Source: Porphyromonadaceae bacterium
GTDB taxonomy: Bacteria > Bacteroidota > Bacteroidia > Bacteroidales > Dysgonomonadaceae
Length of the DNA: 64,000 bases
Assembly: GCA_021372865.1 (NCBI GenBank)
Contig: JAJFTO010000012.1
Span: forward strand, 1 to 64,000
Direction of reading: 5' to 3'
Part shown: positions 34,871 through 43,535 of the stretch, piece by piece
How the letters are laid out: every line of letters begins with the position of its first letter
Numbering within the stretch: position 1 is the first letter of the stretch
Translations under genes and position numbers: made by a program
The notes under the pieces: model-generated
The model's input: only the letters and a program-made list of their open reading frames with translations
What the model was told of the DNA's origin: nothing
The model's database searches: none

Positions 34871-35905
34871 ATGGAATCAACAGAAATAAAATATCAGAAA
34901 TATCTTCCCAAGGATTACAAGAGTGAAAATGCAGTACGCTGGTGCCCGGGTTGTGGCGACTACGCCATACTGACCTGCCTGCACAAGGCTATGGCAGAAC
35001 TGAATCTTGAACCGCATCAGACAGCAGTAATCTCAGGGATAGGTTGTTCATCGCGACTGCCCTACTACATGAACACCTATGGCTTCCACAGTATTCACGG
35101 CCGTGCAGCAGCCATTGCCACCGGCGTGAAAGTAGCCAATCCTGATTTGAGCGTGTGGGTGGCAACCGGCGACGGTGACTCATTGGCGATCGGGGGCAAT
35201 CATTTCATTCATGCTGTTCGTCGCAACATAGACATCAACATCATCCTTTTCAACAACAAGATATACGGTCTTACCAAGGGACAGTACTCACCCACCTCGG
35301 CCCGAGGATTTGTCTCCAAGTCCTCACCCTACGGTACCGTGGAAGACCCGTTCCGTCCGGCTGAACTGACCTTTGGGGCGAGGGGAACTTTCTTTGCCCG
35401 TGCCATAGACGTGGACATGAAGAATCAGGTGGACGTGATGGTAGAAGCGGCACGCCACAGGGGTACCGCAGTGATTGAGGTGTTGCAGAACTGCGTAATC
35501 TTCAACGACGGTATCCACAACAAAATCAGCGACCGCACCTGGAAAGCCGATAATACGGTTGTTCTGAAGCATGGCGAAAAGATGATTTTCGGCAAGGACA
35601 ACGAGAAGGGTCTCGTGCTGGATGGATGGAACCTGAAGGCAGTCACCATCGGGGAAGAGGGTTACACGCTCGACGATATTCTGGTTCACGATGCCACGGC
35701 CAAAGACAGTACCCTGCAGTTGAAACTTGCTCTGATGGATACATCCGACGGCCTCCCCGTAGCACTGGGCGTGATACGCAGTGTGGATGCACCTTCCTAC
35801 GAAAGTGATTATCAACAACAGATTGAAAAGGTACAACAGAAATCACCAAAAAAATCATTCACCGAGTTTCTCCTAAACTCCCCCAACGTGTGGGAAGTAA
35901 AATAA
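34871..35905 (+). CDS. korB: 2-oxoglutarate:ferredoxin oxidoreductase, beta subunit
   Basis: The TPP-binding subunit of the enzyme, 344 residues. Iron-sulfur cysteines appear in RWCPGCGDYAIL and GIGCSSRLPYYMNTYGFHSIHGRA, with a third Cys in LQNCVIFNDG. The TPP motif is VATGDGDSLAIGGNHFIHA, ending in NNKIYGLTKGQYSPTS. The C-terminal extension beyond residue 250 is longer than in archaeal forms and typical of Bacteroidetes. It converges on putA with only 44 bp between stops. Confidence 0.94.
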   Translation: MESTEIKYQKYLPKDYKSENAVRWCPGCGDYAILTCLHKAMAELNLEPHQTAVISGIGCSSRLPYYMNTYGFHSIHGRAAAIATGVKVANPDLSVWVATGDGDSLAIGGNHFIHAVRRNIDINIILFNNKIYGLTKGQYSPTSARGFVSKSSPYGTVEDPFRPAELTFGARGTFFARAIDVDMKNQVDVMVEAARHRGTAVIEVLQNCVIFNDGIHNKISDRTWKADNTVVLKHGEKMIFGKDNEKGLVLDGWNLKAVTIGEEGYTLDDILVHDATAKDSTLQLKLALMDTSDGLPVALGVIRSVDAPSYESDYQQQIEKVQQKSPKKSFTEFLLNSPNVWEVK

Positions 35906-35912
35906 CATGATA

Positions 35913-35942
35913 ATTCGATGATGAATCAACACATCATCGAAT
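35913..35942 (+). terminator. Hairpin between convergent korB and putA
   Basis: ATTCGATGATG and CATCATCGAAT form a perfect 11-bp stem with an 8-nt loop. No T run follows, so the role as terminator is uncertain. Confidence 0.4.
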
Positions 35943-35949
35943 CTGCTAA

Positions 35950-37137
35950 TCAAACTGATCTTCTTCGCTTCATTTCCGTGCGGATCATTTTCAATTCGCG
36001 GTTGCTTTGTCCCTTTACCGAAGAATTCTCTTCAGCACGGCGGAAAAGGTAGGGCATCATGGTTTTCACCTCTCCGTAAGGGACATATTTCGCCACGTTG
36101 TAACCCTGCTCTGCAAGGTTGTATGTAATATGGTCGCTCATGCCATAGAGCTGGGAGAAGTAGATGCCGCGATGGTTTCTCGGTAACTCGCGTGCATCAA
36201 TCAAGGATGCAAGCAGTCTGGAACTTTCTTCGTTGTGCGTGGCCACCATAAAGTCGATACTCTCCAGATGATCCATAAAGTAATGGATGATATTGTTGAA
36301 ATCGCGATCAGTCGACTCTTTATCGGGCTGTATGGGCGGAAGATATCCTTTTTCGAGTGCCCGGGCACGTTCCTTTTCCATGTAGGCGCCGCGCACAATC
36401 TTTAGCCCAAAACGAAAACCGCCCTCCCGTGCCATCTGGTGGTGCTTTTTGATCCGCTCCACACTATCGTGTCGGTACATCTGATAGGTATTTTGCACAA
36501 TGGCTTTTTTCTTATTATACTGCGCCATCTTCCGCATAACCATCTCGTCCAGTACTGGTTGAATCCAGGTCTCCTCGGCATCAACCATCACAGGAACATC
36601 CAGTTCGTAACCGCGCCGGAAGATCGCGTCCACCCTTTCCTCAACGAGCCGATACTCTGCCGATTCCGCATTGGTCAGTACACTCCCGCTGCTAACCTTT
36701 GCCAATAGGTAAAAACGGGCTATACCAGTGATTTTAAACACGCTGAAGGGTACTGCCGGGTTGTCCTGAGCAAATTCAATGGTGCGAATAATCTCCTGGC
36801 AAGTGGCATCGAAAGCCGCCTCCGATTCTTCCCCCTCCTGGGCATAATCGAGTATCGAAAAGACATTGCGCTTTGCAAGCCGGGCTATGGTCCTGCTGCA
36901 ATCTTCAATAGACATACCGCCTACAAAATGTCGGTAAATGGTCTTTCTCAAAATATTATTCACCGGAAAACGGGCGGCCAGAGCAAAACGGACAAACTGT
37001 TTGCCAATACACACCAGCGTTTTGTTGTTCATGAGCTTGAAAAGCTGATAAGCCTGCCTGAGACTGGCGTTTGATTCATCGCGAAAAGCAATCTCGGTGT
37101 TCTCAAAGTTGAGGAAATGGTTTTTTTCAGGTAACAT
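35950..37137 (-). CDS. Proline dehydrogenase
   Basis: FAD-dependent oxidation of L-proline to pyrroline-5-carboxylate. At 395 residues it is a stand-alone PRODH TIM barrel as in other Bacteroidetes, without the DNA-binding domain of enteric PutA. Landmarks are MVDAEETWIQPVLDEM, QNTYQMYRHDS, LKIVRGAYMEKERARA, VATHNEESS and SQLYGMSDHIT. ATG 37137 was chosen; the longer frame would begin inside the -7 element. It diverges from P5C dehydrogenase, so the two steps of proline catabolism share a 148-bp control region. Confidence 0.92.
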   Translation of the reverse strand: MLPEKNHFLNFENTEIAFRDESNASLRQAYQLFKLMNNKTLVCIGKQFVRFALAARFPVNNILRKTIYRHFVGGMSIEDCSRTIARLAKRNVFSILDYAQEGEESEAAFDATCQEIIRTIEFAQDNPAVPFSVFKITGIARFYLLAKVSSGSVLTNAESAEYRLVEERVDAIFRRGYELDVPVMVDAEETWIQPVLDEMVMRKMAQYNKKKAIVQNTYQMYRHDSVERIKKHHQMAREGGFRFGLKIVRGAYMEKERARALEKGYLPPIQPDKESTDRDFNNIIHYFMDHLESIDFMVATHNEESSRLLASLIDARELPRNHRGIYFSQLYGMSDHITYNLAEQGYNVAKYVPYGEVKTMMPYLFRRAEENSSVKGQSNRELKMIRTEMKRRRSV

Positions 37138-37161
37138 GCGTATTATATAAAAGATGTACTG

Positions 37162-37169
37162 CAAAAATA
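37162..37169 (-). promoter_or_regulatory. Promoter -7 element for proline dehydrogenase
   Basis: TATTTTTG on the minus strand, 24 bp from the ATG at 37137; supports that start. Confidence 0.45.
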
Positions 37170-37210
37170 AAAAAAAATTGGAATCCTGTTGCTAACTTTC
37201 TGAAAAAAAA

Positions 37211-37222
37211 GACCGAACGGTC
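37211..37222. promoter_or_regulatory. Palindrome between the divergent proline-catabolism genes
   Basis: GACCGAACGGTC is a perfect 12-bp inverted repeat, roughly midway between the two -7 elements and near the expected -33 region of the plus-strand gene. It could be an operator for a proline-responsive regulator, but no such regulator is visible nearby. Confidence 0.35.
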
Positions 37223-37242
37223 CACAAATCGGTTTTTTTTGA

Positions 37243-37250
37243 TATATTTG
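37243..37250 (+). promoter_or_regulatory. Promoter -7 element for P5C dehydrogenase
   Basis: TATATTTG, a perfect -7 match, 35 bp before the ATG at 37286. Confidence 0.55.
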
Positions 37251-37285
37251 CCATATTCTACAGAACCACACAAAAACATCGAATT

Positions 37286-38917
37286 ATGCCTAAAGGAATC
37301 TACCAATTGCCCCCCGTAAAGAATGAACCTGTCAGGAGTTACGCTCCCGGATCGACTGAAAGAGAAGCACTGAAACACAAGCTTGCAGAGCTCAACAAAG
37401 GCGGTCTCGATCTGCCGATGGTGATTGACGGCAAGGAAGTACGTACCGGCAATCTCATGGAAATTCGTCCTCCCCACGACCACCATCACCTGCTGGGACA
37501 TTATCATCAGGGAGACCAAACCCATGTACGAATGGCTATAGATGCAGCTCTCAAAGCCAAACCGGCCTGGGAAGCCATGCATTGGGAAAGCCGGGCCGCA
37601 ATTTTCCTGAAGGCGGCCGAGTTGATTGCTGGTCCTTACCGGACTGAATTCAATGCAGTCACCATGATCGGACAGTCGAAAAATGCATACCAGTCGGAGA
37701 TCGATGCTGTTTGTGAGTTGGTGGATTTCTACCGTTACAATGTGAAAAACATGGCTGAGATTTATGCCATGCAGCCCAACTCCACGCAAGGCGTATGGAA
37801 CAGGATGGTTTGGCGTCCGCTCGAGGGTTTTATTTTTGCGCTCACGCCGTTCAACTTCACCTCCATCGCGGGTAACCTGGGTGCCGCTCCGGCGCTCATG
37901 GGCAACACGGTGGTGTGGAAACCTTCCAGGACGGCGGTTTATTCAGGTTATCTCATCATGAAAATACTGAAGGAAGCAGGATTACCCGACGGGGTGATCA
38001 ACCTGGTTTATGCCGAAGGAAGAGAAACGGCCGAAGTAGTTTTTAACCACCGTGACTTTGCCGGGCTGCACTTTACCGGCTCCACAGCAGTATTCAACAG
38101 CATGTGGGGTACCATTGCCAGAAACATATCGAAATACAAATCCTATCCGCGCATTGTGGGCGAGACGGGCGGCAAGGATTACATCTTTGCCGATACAACG
38201 GCCGACCCGAAACAGGTGGCAACTGCCATCACCCGGGGTGCTTTCGAATATCAGGGGCAGAAGTGCTCCGCGGCATCCCGCGCCTACATCCCGGAAAAGA
38301 TATGGGATGCAGTCAGGAAAATAGTGGGTGACGATCTGTCGAAGATCAAAACTGGCGTGATAGAGGACTTCAGCAACTTTGTGAACGCCGTGATCGATGA
38401 GGAGTCATTCGACAAGCTAGCGCAGGTGATCGATGACGTAAAGGTATCGCCCGACGCGGAGATTGTTTTTGGAGGTAGTTATGACAAGTCGGTCGGTTAT
38501 TTCATTCAGCCGACAGTAATCCTGGCAAAGAAACCCGATTACATCACCATGCGGGAAGAGCTTTTTGGTCCAATCATCACAATTTATGTATATCCCGCTG
38601 GGAAGGAGGAAGAGACCATGGATATCCTGGACAATACTACCGATTATGCGCTCACCGGCGCCATCTTTTCGGCCAGCAGGGCCAATATTGAAAAGATGAC
38701 CACCCGGCTGATGCATACTGCGGGAAACTTTTATATCAACGACAAGCCTACCGGTGCCGTGGTGGACCAGCAACCCTTTGGAGGGGGACGCGGATCAGGC
38801 ACCAACGACAAGGCAGGCTCTCTCTTTAACCTGATACGCTGGGTTTCACCACAGAGTATCAAGGAGACGTTCGTTCCGGCAACAGACTATATGTATCCAA
38901 ACTTTCAGGAGGTGTAA
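37286..38917 (+). CDS. pruA: L-glutamate gamma-semialdehyde (P5C) dehydrogenase
   Basis: NAD-dependent oxidation of glutamate semialdehyde to glutamate, the second step of proline degradation. It has 543 residues, like the eukaryotic/Bacteroidetes ALDH4A1-type enzyme. The ALDH fold shows FALTPFNFTSIAGNLGAAP, NTVVWKPSRTA, the Glu region PRIVGETGGKDYIF, the catalytic Cys in YQGQKCSAASRAYIP, and EELFGPIITIYVYP. The C-terminus carries FGGGRGSGTNDKAGSL. It is divergent from proline dehydrogenase and followed by a hairpin. Confidence 0.95.
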   Translation: MPKGIYQLPPVKNEPVRSYAPGSTEREALKHKLAELNKGGLDLPMVIDGKEVRTGNLMEIRPPHDHHHLLGHYHQGDQTHVRMAIDAALKAKPAWEAMHWESRAAIFLKAAELIAGPYRTEFNAVTMIGQSKNAYQSEIDAVCELVDFYRYNVKNMAEIYAMQPNSTQGVWNRMVWRPLEGFIFALTPFNFTSIAGNLGAAPALMGNTVVWKPSRTAVYSGYLIMKILKEAGLPDGVINLVYAEGRETAEVVFNHRDFAGLHFTGSTAVFNSMWGTIARNISKYKSYPRIVGETGGKDYIFADTTADPKQVATAITRGAFEYQGQKCSAASRAYIPEKIWDAVRKIVGDDLSKIKTGVIEDFSNFVNAVIDEESFDKLAQVIDDVKVSPDAEIVFGGSYDKSVGYFIQPTVILAKKPDYITMREELFGPIITIYVYPAGKEEETMDILDNTTDYALTGAIFSASRANIEKMTTRLMHTAGNFYINDKPTGAVVDQQPFGGGRGSGTNDKAGSLFNLIRWVSPQSIKETFVPATDYMYPNFQEV

Positions 38918-38943
38918 ATCGGATATTTTTGCTTCTTCCATCT

Positions 38944-38972
38944 ACAGACACAGCCTGAAAAACTGTGTCTGT
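38944..38972 (+). terminator. Hairpin downstream of pruA
   Basis: ACAGACACAG and CTGTGTCTGT form a perfect 10-bp stem with a 9-nt loop, 26 bp after the pruA stop. Only a weak T tract follows. Confidence 0.55.
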
Positions 38973-39029
38973 TGTAGTTTGGAAAAAATTTATTTAATCA
39001 AATCTGATTACTGTATGCTTTTTTCAACT

Positions 39030-39037
39030 ACTTTTGC
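39030..39037 (+). promoter_or_regulatory. Promoter -7 element upstream of terC
   Basis: TACTTTTG fits TAnnTTTG. It implies a leader of about 130 nt before the ATG at 39177. I looked for a manganese (yybP-ykoY) riboswitch there and did not find its core. Confidence 0.45.
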
Positions 39038-39176
39038 CAGCTAAATCCATACTACATTCTTACGTTTGCCTTACGTAAAATTTTGGCACATGGTTTTATT
39101 TAATTACTGTTTTTTTGTTCTGTTTTTAAAATAAAGTTTGAATTTGTTAATTGATAATTAGTAAGATTTTTTCAGT

Positions 39177-40223
39177 ATGAGCACAATGACCATCTTTTGG
39201 ATTGCATTTATTGCAATCTTTCTCCTTGTTTACGCAATTGATTTTTATGTAACCGATCATCGCAGAGGTACCATTAATGTAAAAGAATCACTGATGTGGA
39301 CAGGTTTATGGATTTTAATAGCCCTGTCATTCGGGCTGGCAATCTTCCTGTTTTTCCCACAATCACCCGATAGCCCCGTGAGAACCGCAACGGTAATGGC
39401 CACGAAGTTTATATCGGGCTATCTGACTGAATATTCTCTATCGGTGGACAATCTGTTTGTTTTTATTCTGATTTTCTCCGTGATGGGCATTAATCAGCAG
39501 AACCAGCCCAAACTGCTTAAGACGGGAATTCTGATTGCCATCGTCTTGCGCATCCTGTTTATTCTGGTGGGCATGGAGCTGGTGCTTCGGTTTCACTGGA
39601 TTTTATATCTCCTTGGCCTCGTTTTGATCTACACAGGGTTAAAGATGCTCTTTGGCAAGGATGACGACACAATGGATCCGAAACAAAACATCATGTATAA
39701 AGCGGCAGTGAAGCTTTTTCATGTGGATCCGGATATGCATACACCGCATTTTTTCACAAAAATAGATGGGAAAAGATACATCACGCACATGTTTCTGACG
39801 TTGCTGATCATTGGTACCACAGACATCATCTTCGCAATGGACTCGATACCAGCCATTATCGGGGTAATCATGGAGGGAGCCGGTAATTTACTCACCGGAG
39901 AGGAAGAACAGTTTCTTGCCATTACCTCCAACGTGTTTGCAGTGATGGGACTTATTTCTTTGTTCTTCGCATTACGAAATATCATCACCATGTTCCGTTT
40001 TCTAAAATACGGCATCAGCTTCATACTTTTCTTTATTGGTGTGAAAATGTTGTTGGGCGCCGTTCCGGCGGTAGCCAATTTTTTCTCTGCCAACTCCTGG
40101 TTCTCGCTTCTTGTAATTGTGGGAACGCTCTTTATCTCAATTATCTTATCAAAACTAATTCCGGCAAAAAAAATATTTGACCCCATTTTAGAGGCTGAGG
40201 AAAAGAATCAGCAAACAGAGTGA
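39177..40223 (+). CDS. TerC/Alx family integral membrane protein
   Basis: A 348-residue protein with about nine membrane segments. The family hallmarks are acidic residues inside helices: EYSLSVDNLFVFILIF near 95-110 and TDIIFAMDSIPAIIGV in the second half. TerC/Alx proteins are linked to manganese export and metal homeostasis, and in some bacteria to metalation of exported enzymes. Here only the family assignment is firm. The charged loop around KDDDTMDPKQN is cytoplasmic in the usual model. It appears to be a single-gene unit. Confidence 0.92.
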   Translation: MSTMTIFWIAFIAIFLLVYAIDFYVTDHRRGTINVKESLMWTGLWILIALSFGLAIFLFFPQSPDSPVRTATVMATKFISGYLTEYSLSVDNLFVFILIFSVMGINQQNQPKLLKTGILIAIVLRILFILVGMELVLRFHWILYLLGLVLIYTGLKMLFGKDDDTMDPKQNIMYKAAVKLFHVDPDMHTPHFFTKIDGKRYITHMFLTLLIIGTTDIIFAMDSIPAIIGVIMEGAGNLLTGEEEQFLAITSNVFAVMGLISLFFALRNIITMFRFLKYGISFILFFIGVKMLLGAVPAVANFFSANSWFSLLVIVGTLFISIILSKLIPAKKIFDPILEAEEKNQQTE

Positions 40224-40265
40224 ATGGTGGAAGAAATGTAAAATAGATTATTCCAATAAACAATC

Positions 40266-40273
40266 TATCTTTG
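40266..40273 (+). promoter_or_regulatory. Promoter -7 element for cmk-ispH
   Basis: TATCTTTG, perfect match, 32 bp before the ATG at 40306. Confidence 0.5.
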
Positions 40274-40305
40274 TGTTTTGTTAATCTCTTTGATGGGATA
40301 AAAAT

Positions 40306-41010
40306 ATGCAAAGTAAAAGGATTATCATTGCCATTGACGGTTACTCGTCTTGTGGCAAGAGTACGATAGCCAGGGGACTGGCAAAACATTTGGGATATAT
40401 CTATATTGACAGCGGTGCCATGTATCGCGCAGTAGCGCTTTACGCCATCAGACAAGGGTGGCTTACAGAAAAAGAAATTGACGAGGAAGCACTGCACCGC
40501 CACATCAGTGATATCCACATCACATTCAATCCCAATGCCCACGGTGTGCAGGAAACTTATCTGAACGGAGAGAACGTGGAAAGGGAGATACGTTCGCTGC
40601 AGGTTGCCAACGGTGCAAGCCGGGTGAGTACACTCGCCTTCGTGCGCAGGGAGATGGTACACCAGCAACAGGAGATGGGAAAAAATAAAGGTGTGGTCAT
40701 GGATGGGCGTGATATCGGCACGGTGGTCTTCCCGGAGGCGGAGATGAAACTTTTTCTGACCACTTCCCCCGAAATACGTGCCAGACGGCGTTTCGAGGAG
40801 ATGATTACCAAAGGGGAACAGGCGGAATATGAAGCCGTACTCGCCAATGTAAAAGAACGGGACCTGCGTGATACAACACGTACCGAAAGTCCGTTGCGTA
40901 AAGCAGACGATGCCTTTGAACTGGACAACACCCACATCGGGGTTGAAGAGCAATTGCAATGGGCATTGAATATGTTTCACAAAATCACAGCACAAAATGA
41001 ACAAAATTGA
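40306..41010 (+). CDS. cmk: Cytidylate kinase
   Basis: Phosphorylates CMP and dCMP with ATP. At 234 residues it has the P-loop GYSSCGKSTIA (about 10-20), the substrate motif YIDSGAMYRAVAL, and VVMDGRDIGTVVFPEA in the second half. RSPLRKADDA-type residues near the C-terminus (TESPLRKADDAFELD) match the family. The stop overlaps the start of ispH by 14 bp, so the two are translated from one mRNA. Confidence 0.96.
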   Translation: MQSKRIIIAIDGYSSCGKSTIARGLAKHLGYIYIDSGAMYRAVALYAIRQGWLTEKEIDEEALHRHISDIHITFNPNAHGVQETYLNGENVEREIRSLQVANGASRVSTLAFVRREMVHQQQEMGKNKGVVMDGRDIGTVVFPEAEMKLFLTTSPEIRARRRFEEMITKGEQAEYEAVLANVKERDLRDTTRTESPLRKADDAFELDNTHIGVEEQLQWALNMFHKITAQNEQN

Positions 41011-41890
41011 GATAGACAGGCAGTCGGGATGCTGCTTTGGTGTCGCGAAGGCGATCTCCAAAGCGGAGGAAGAGCTGCAAAAAGGGGGCACGCTTTATTG
41101 TTTGGGTGACATCGTACACAACAACATTGAAGTGGAACGCCTCGAAAAGATGGGACTGATCACGATCAATCACGAGCAGTTCCGGGAACTGAAGAATGTA
41201 CGCGTGTTGTTGCGTGCACATGGTGAACCGCCCAGCACTTATGAGATAGCCAAACAGAACAACATAGAGATTATTGATGCTTCCTGTCCCGTGGTGTTGG
41301 GGTTACAGAAAAGAATCAACAAGAAATACACACTTCGTGCACACGACGATGCCCAGATCGTGATTTTCGGGAAAAGGGGACATGCCGAAGTGAATGGTCT
41401 CCTCGGTCAGACGGATGAGTCGGCCATCATCATCGAGAGCAAAGAAGAAATCAGTAAACTCGATTTTTCGCGTGACATTAGCCTTTTTTCTCAAACGACC
41501 AAACCACTGGACGGTTTTCACGAGATTGGTGAGATGATCAGTTCACGCATGCAGCAAGGTGCGAAATTCGAATTTTACGATACCATCTGCAGGCAGGTAT
41601 CAAACCGCGTACCGAACATACAGGAATTTGCTTCAAATCACGATCTGATCATATTTATTGCCGGCGAAAAAAGCTCCAATGGTAAAGTATTGTTTGCAGA
41701 GTGTAAAAAGAAGAATCCCAATTCTTACCTGATCCACACTCCGGAAGAACTTGACCCGAAGCTGATTAAAGAAAACATCAGCATAGGTATTTGCGGGGCT
41801 ACCTCCACCCCCAAATGGCAGATGGAGGCTGTGGCTGAAAGGATCGGAAAATTACAACCGCAGATGCGGTTGGAAAAAGCTGCTTTTTAG
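40997..41890 (+). CDS. ispH: 4-hydroxy-3-methylbut-2-enyl diphosphate reductase
   Basis: Last enzyme of the MEP isoprenoid pathway, making IPP and DMAPP with a 4Fe-4S cluster. At 297 residues the cluster cysteines are in GCCFGVAKA (about 11-19), IDASCPVVLGLQK and YDTICRQVSNR. The conserved RAHGEPPS, GKRGHAEVNGLLGQ and CGATSTPKWQMEAV segments are present. The final codons and stop lie inside the stem of its own terminator. Confidence 0.96.
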   Translation: MNKIEIDRQSGCCFGVAKAISKAEEELQKGGTLYCLGDIVHNNIEVERLEKMGLITINHEQFRELKNVRVLLRAHGEPPSTYEIAKQNNIEIIDASCPVVLGLQKRINKKYTLRAHDDAQIVIFGKRGHAEVNGLLGQTDESAIIIESKEEISKLDFSRDISLFSQTTKPLDGFHEIGEMISSRMQQGAKFEFYDTICRQVSNRVPNIQEFASNHDLIIFIAGEKSSNGKVLFAECKKKNPNSYLIHTPEELDPKLIKENISIGICGATSTPKWQMEAVAERIGKLQPQMRLEKAAF

Positions 41891-41903
41891 CAGCTTTTTT
41901 TTT
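41874..41903 (+). terminator. Terminator overlapping the ispH stop codon
   Basis: AAAAAGCTGCT (41874-41884) pairs perfectly with AGCAGCTTTTT (41889-41899), followed by more T. The ispH TAG (41888-41890) falls at the loop/stem edge. Confidence 0.85.
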
Positions 41904-41931
41904 GTGCCATCGTTAAAAAAACATATCTTTG
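41901..41931 (+). promoter_or_regulatory. Promoter of pfkA, overlapping the ispH terminator T tract
   Basis: TTTG (41901-41904), 19 bp, TATCTTTG (41924-41931): an ideal match. The -33 box is made from the end of the terminator T run. The leader is about 60 nt. Confidence 0.7.
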
Positions 41932-41998
41932 CACCTCATTGATTTTTCAGGAAAACAGGTATATAAACCACAAATTTTCATAAGCAAACGACTCAATT

Positions 41999-42982
41999 AT
42001 GGACTCAAATATTCAAAGCGTAGGTGTCCTCACCTCAGGGGGCGATGCGCCAGGCATGAATGCAGCTATACGCGCAGTAACACGTGCTGGCATCTCAAAT
42101 GGCATGCGCGTCTACGGCATCTACAGAGGCTATAAAGGCCTTATTTCGGACGAAATTGTAGAATTCAAAACCAACAGCGTCAGCAATATCATCCAACAGG
42201 GTGGAACCATCCTGAAGACTGCCCGTTCTCACGAATTCATGACCGAGGAAGGACGCAGGACCGCTTTCGAAAACATGCAGAAACATAACATTGATGCGTT
42301 GGTTGTAATCGGGGGCGATGGGTCTCTCACAGGTGCCAGTATTTTTGCCAACGAGTACAATATCCCCATAGTAGGCCTTCCCGGTACCATCGACAATGAC
42401 CTGAACGGTACCGACACCACCATAGGATATGATACGGCGTTGAACACCATCATGCAATCGATGGATAAAATTCGCGATACAGCAACATCACATGAACGTT
42501 TGTTTTTTGTAGAGGTGATGGGACGCAACTGCGGGTTCCTCGCGTTGAACAGCGCCATTGCATCAGGTGCGGAAGCGGCCATCATCCCGGAGATCAGCAT
42601 TGAGAAAGACCAGTTAGGTGAACTTATTGAACAGGGCTTTCGCAAATCGAAGAACAGCAGCATGGTGCTGGTCACCGAGAGTGAGGTAACCGGGGGAGCC
42701 ATGAAGCTAGCCGAACGTGTAAAAACGGAATATCCGCAATATGACGTGCGGGTCTCCATCCTCGGCCATCTCCAGCGTGGCGGTTCTCCTACGGCACAGG
42801 ACCGCATTCTGGCAAGCCGCATGGGTATAGCCGCCATACAAGCGTTGTTGGAAAATCAGCGGAACGTGATGATTGGCATTCGCGAAAACGAAATCGATTA
42901 TGTTCCTTTCAAAAGAGCTATCAAGAAAGACAGAGAAATTAGTGAAGAATTGCTTGAAGTATTGCGCATTTCTTCAATATAA
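41999..42982 (+). CDS. pfkA: ATP-dependent 6-phosphofructokinase
   Basis: Commits fructose-6-phosphate to glycolysis. At 327 residues it has the bacterial group A architecture: [14 protein letters not shown] near the start, GGDGSLTGA, and [21 protein letters not shown] with the catalytic Asp. [12 protein letters not shown] and [15 protein letters not shown] follow. Gly in GGDGS and in LPGT at the positions that discriminate donors indicates ATP rather than pyrophosphate. Confidence 0.96.
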   Translation: MDSNIQSVGVLTSGGDAPGMNAAIRAVTRAGISNGMRVYGIYRGYKGLISDEIVEFKTNSVSNIIQQGGTILKTARSHEFMTEEGRRTAFENMQKHNIDALVVIGGDGSLTGASIFANEYNIPIVGLPGTIDNDLNGTDTTIGYDTALNTIMQSMDKIRDTATSHERLFFVEVMGRNCGFLALNSAIASGAEAAIIPEISIEKDQLGELIEQGFRKSKNSSMVLVTESEVTGGAMKLAERVKTEYPQYDVRVSILGHLQRGGSPTAQDRILASRMGIAAIQALLENQRNVMIGIRENEIDYVPFKRAIKKDREISEELLEVLRISSI

Positions 42983-43055
42983 AATCAACTCCGACAAAGG
43001 CAGAGAACAAAAAAGAATTATTTTATTTTTCTGGTCTTTATTAAGTAGAAAAGGG

Positions 43056-43063
43056 TACTTTTG
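43056..43063 (+). promoter_or_regulatory. Promoter -7 element for the methylmalonyl-CoA decarboxylase operon
   Basis: TACTTTTG fits TAnnTTTG, 30 bp before the ATG at 43094. Confidence 0.5.
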
Positions 43064-43093
43064 TAACACAAACAAACTAAACAGAGGATATTT

Positions 43094-43501
43094 ATGGAAA
43101 TAACACACATTGAGCACATTGGCATTGCTGTAAAAAGTATTGAAGAACATCTGCCCTATTACGAGGGGATTCTTGGCCTCAAATGCTATAACGTAGAGAC
43201 CGTGGAAGATCAGAAAGTGAAAACAGCTTTTTTTATGATCGGGCCAACCAAGATAGAGCTTCTTGAACCTACCAGTGAGGAAAGTACCATAGCCAAATTT
43301 ATTGAAAAAAGAGGTGAAGGGGTGCACCATATTGCCTATGCCACAAAAAATGTGAACGACGCATTGAAAGAAGTCGAAGAAAAGGGAGTACGTCTGATAG
43401 ACAAGGAGGCACGTGGCGGCGCAGAAGGACTGCGAATCGCTTTTCTCCATCCCAAATCCACGGGTAGCGTACTGACTGAGCTATGTGAGCATCCCGAATA
43501 A
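43094..43501 (+). CDS. mce: Methylmalonyl-CoA epimerase
   Basis: Interconverts the (R) and (S) forms of methylmalonyl-CoA, linking the mutase to the decarboxylase in the succinate-propionate route. The 135-residue protein has two VOC-fold modules. Metal ligands are in HIEHIGIAV (His), GEGVHHIAYAT (His) and the C-terminal LTELCEHPE (Glu). It heads the operon and lies 34 bp before the carboxyltransferase gene. Confidence 0.95.
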   Translation: MEITHIEHIGIAVKSIEEHLPYYEGILGLKCYNVETVEDQKVKTAFFMIGPTKIELLEPTSEESTIAKFIEKRGEGVHHIAYATKNVNDALKEVEEKGVRLIDKEARGGAEGLRIAFLHPKSTGSVLTELCEHPE

Positions 43502-43535
43502 ATCCTGAAAAATAACATTAATAAACACATTTTAT

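Noticed and set aside
34137..34880. 247-codon minus-strand ORF opposite korA
   Set aside because: It lies entirely against a well-conserved korA frame and shows no family motif of its own.
38978..39176. Possible manganese (yybP-ykoY) riboswitch before terC
   Set aside because: The leader is AT-rich and the conserved GGGGAGUA-type core is not visible on the plus strand.
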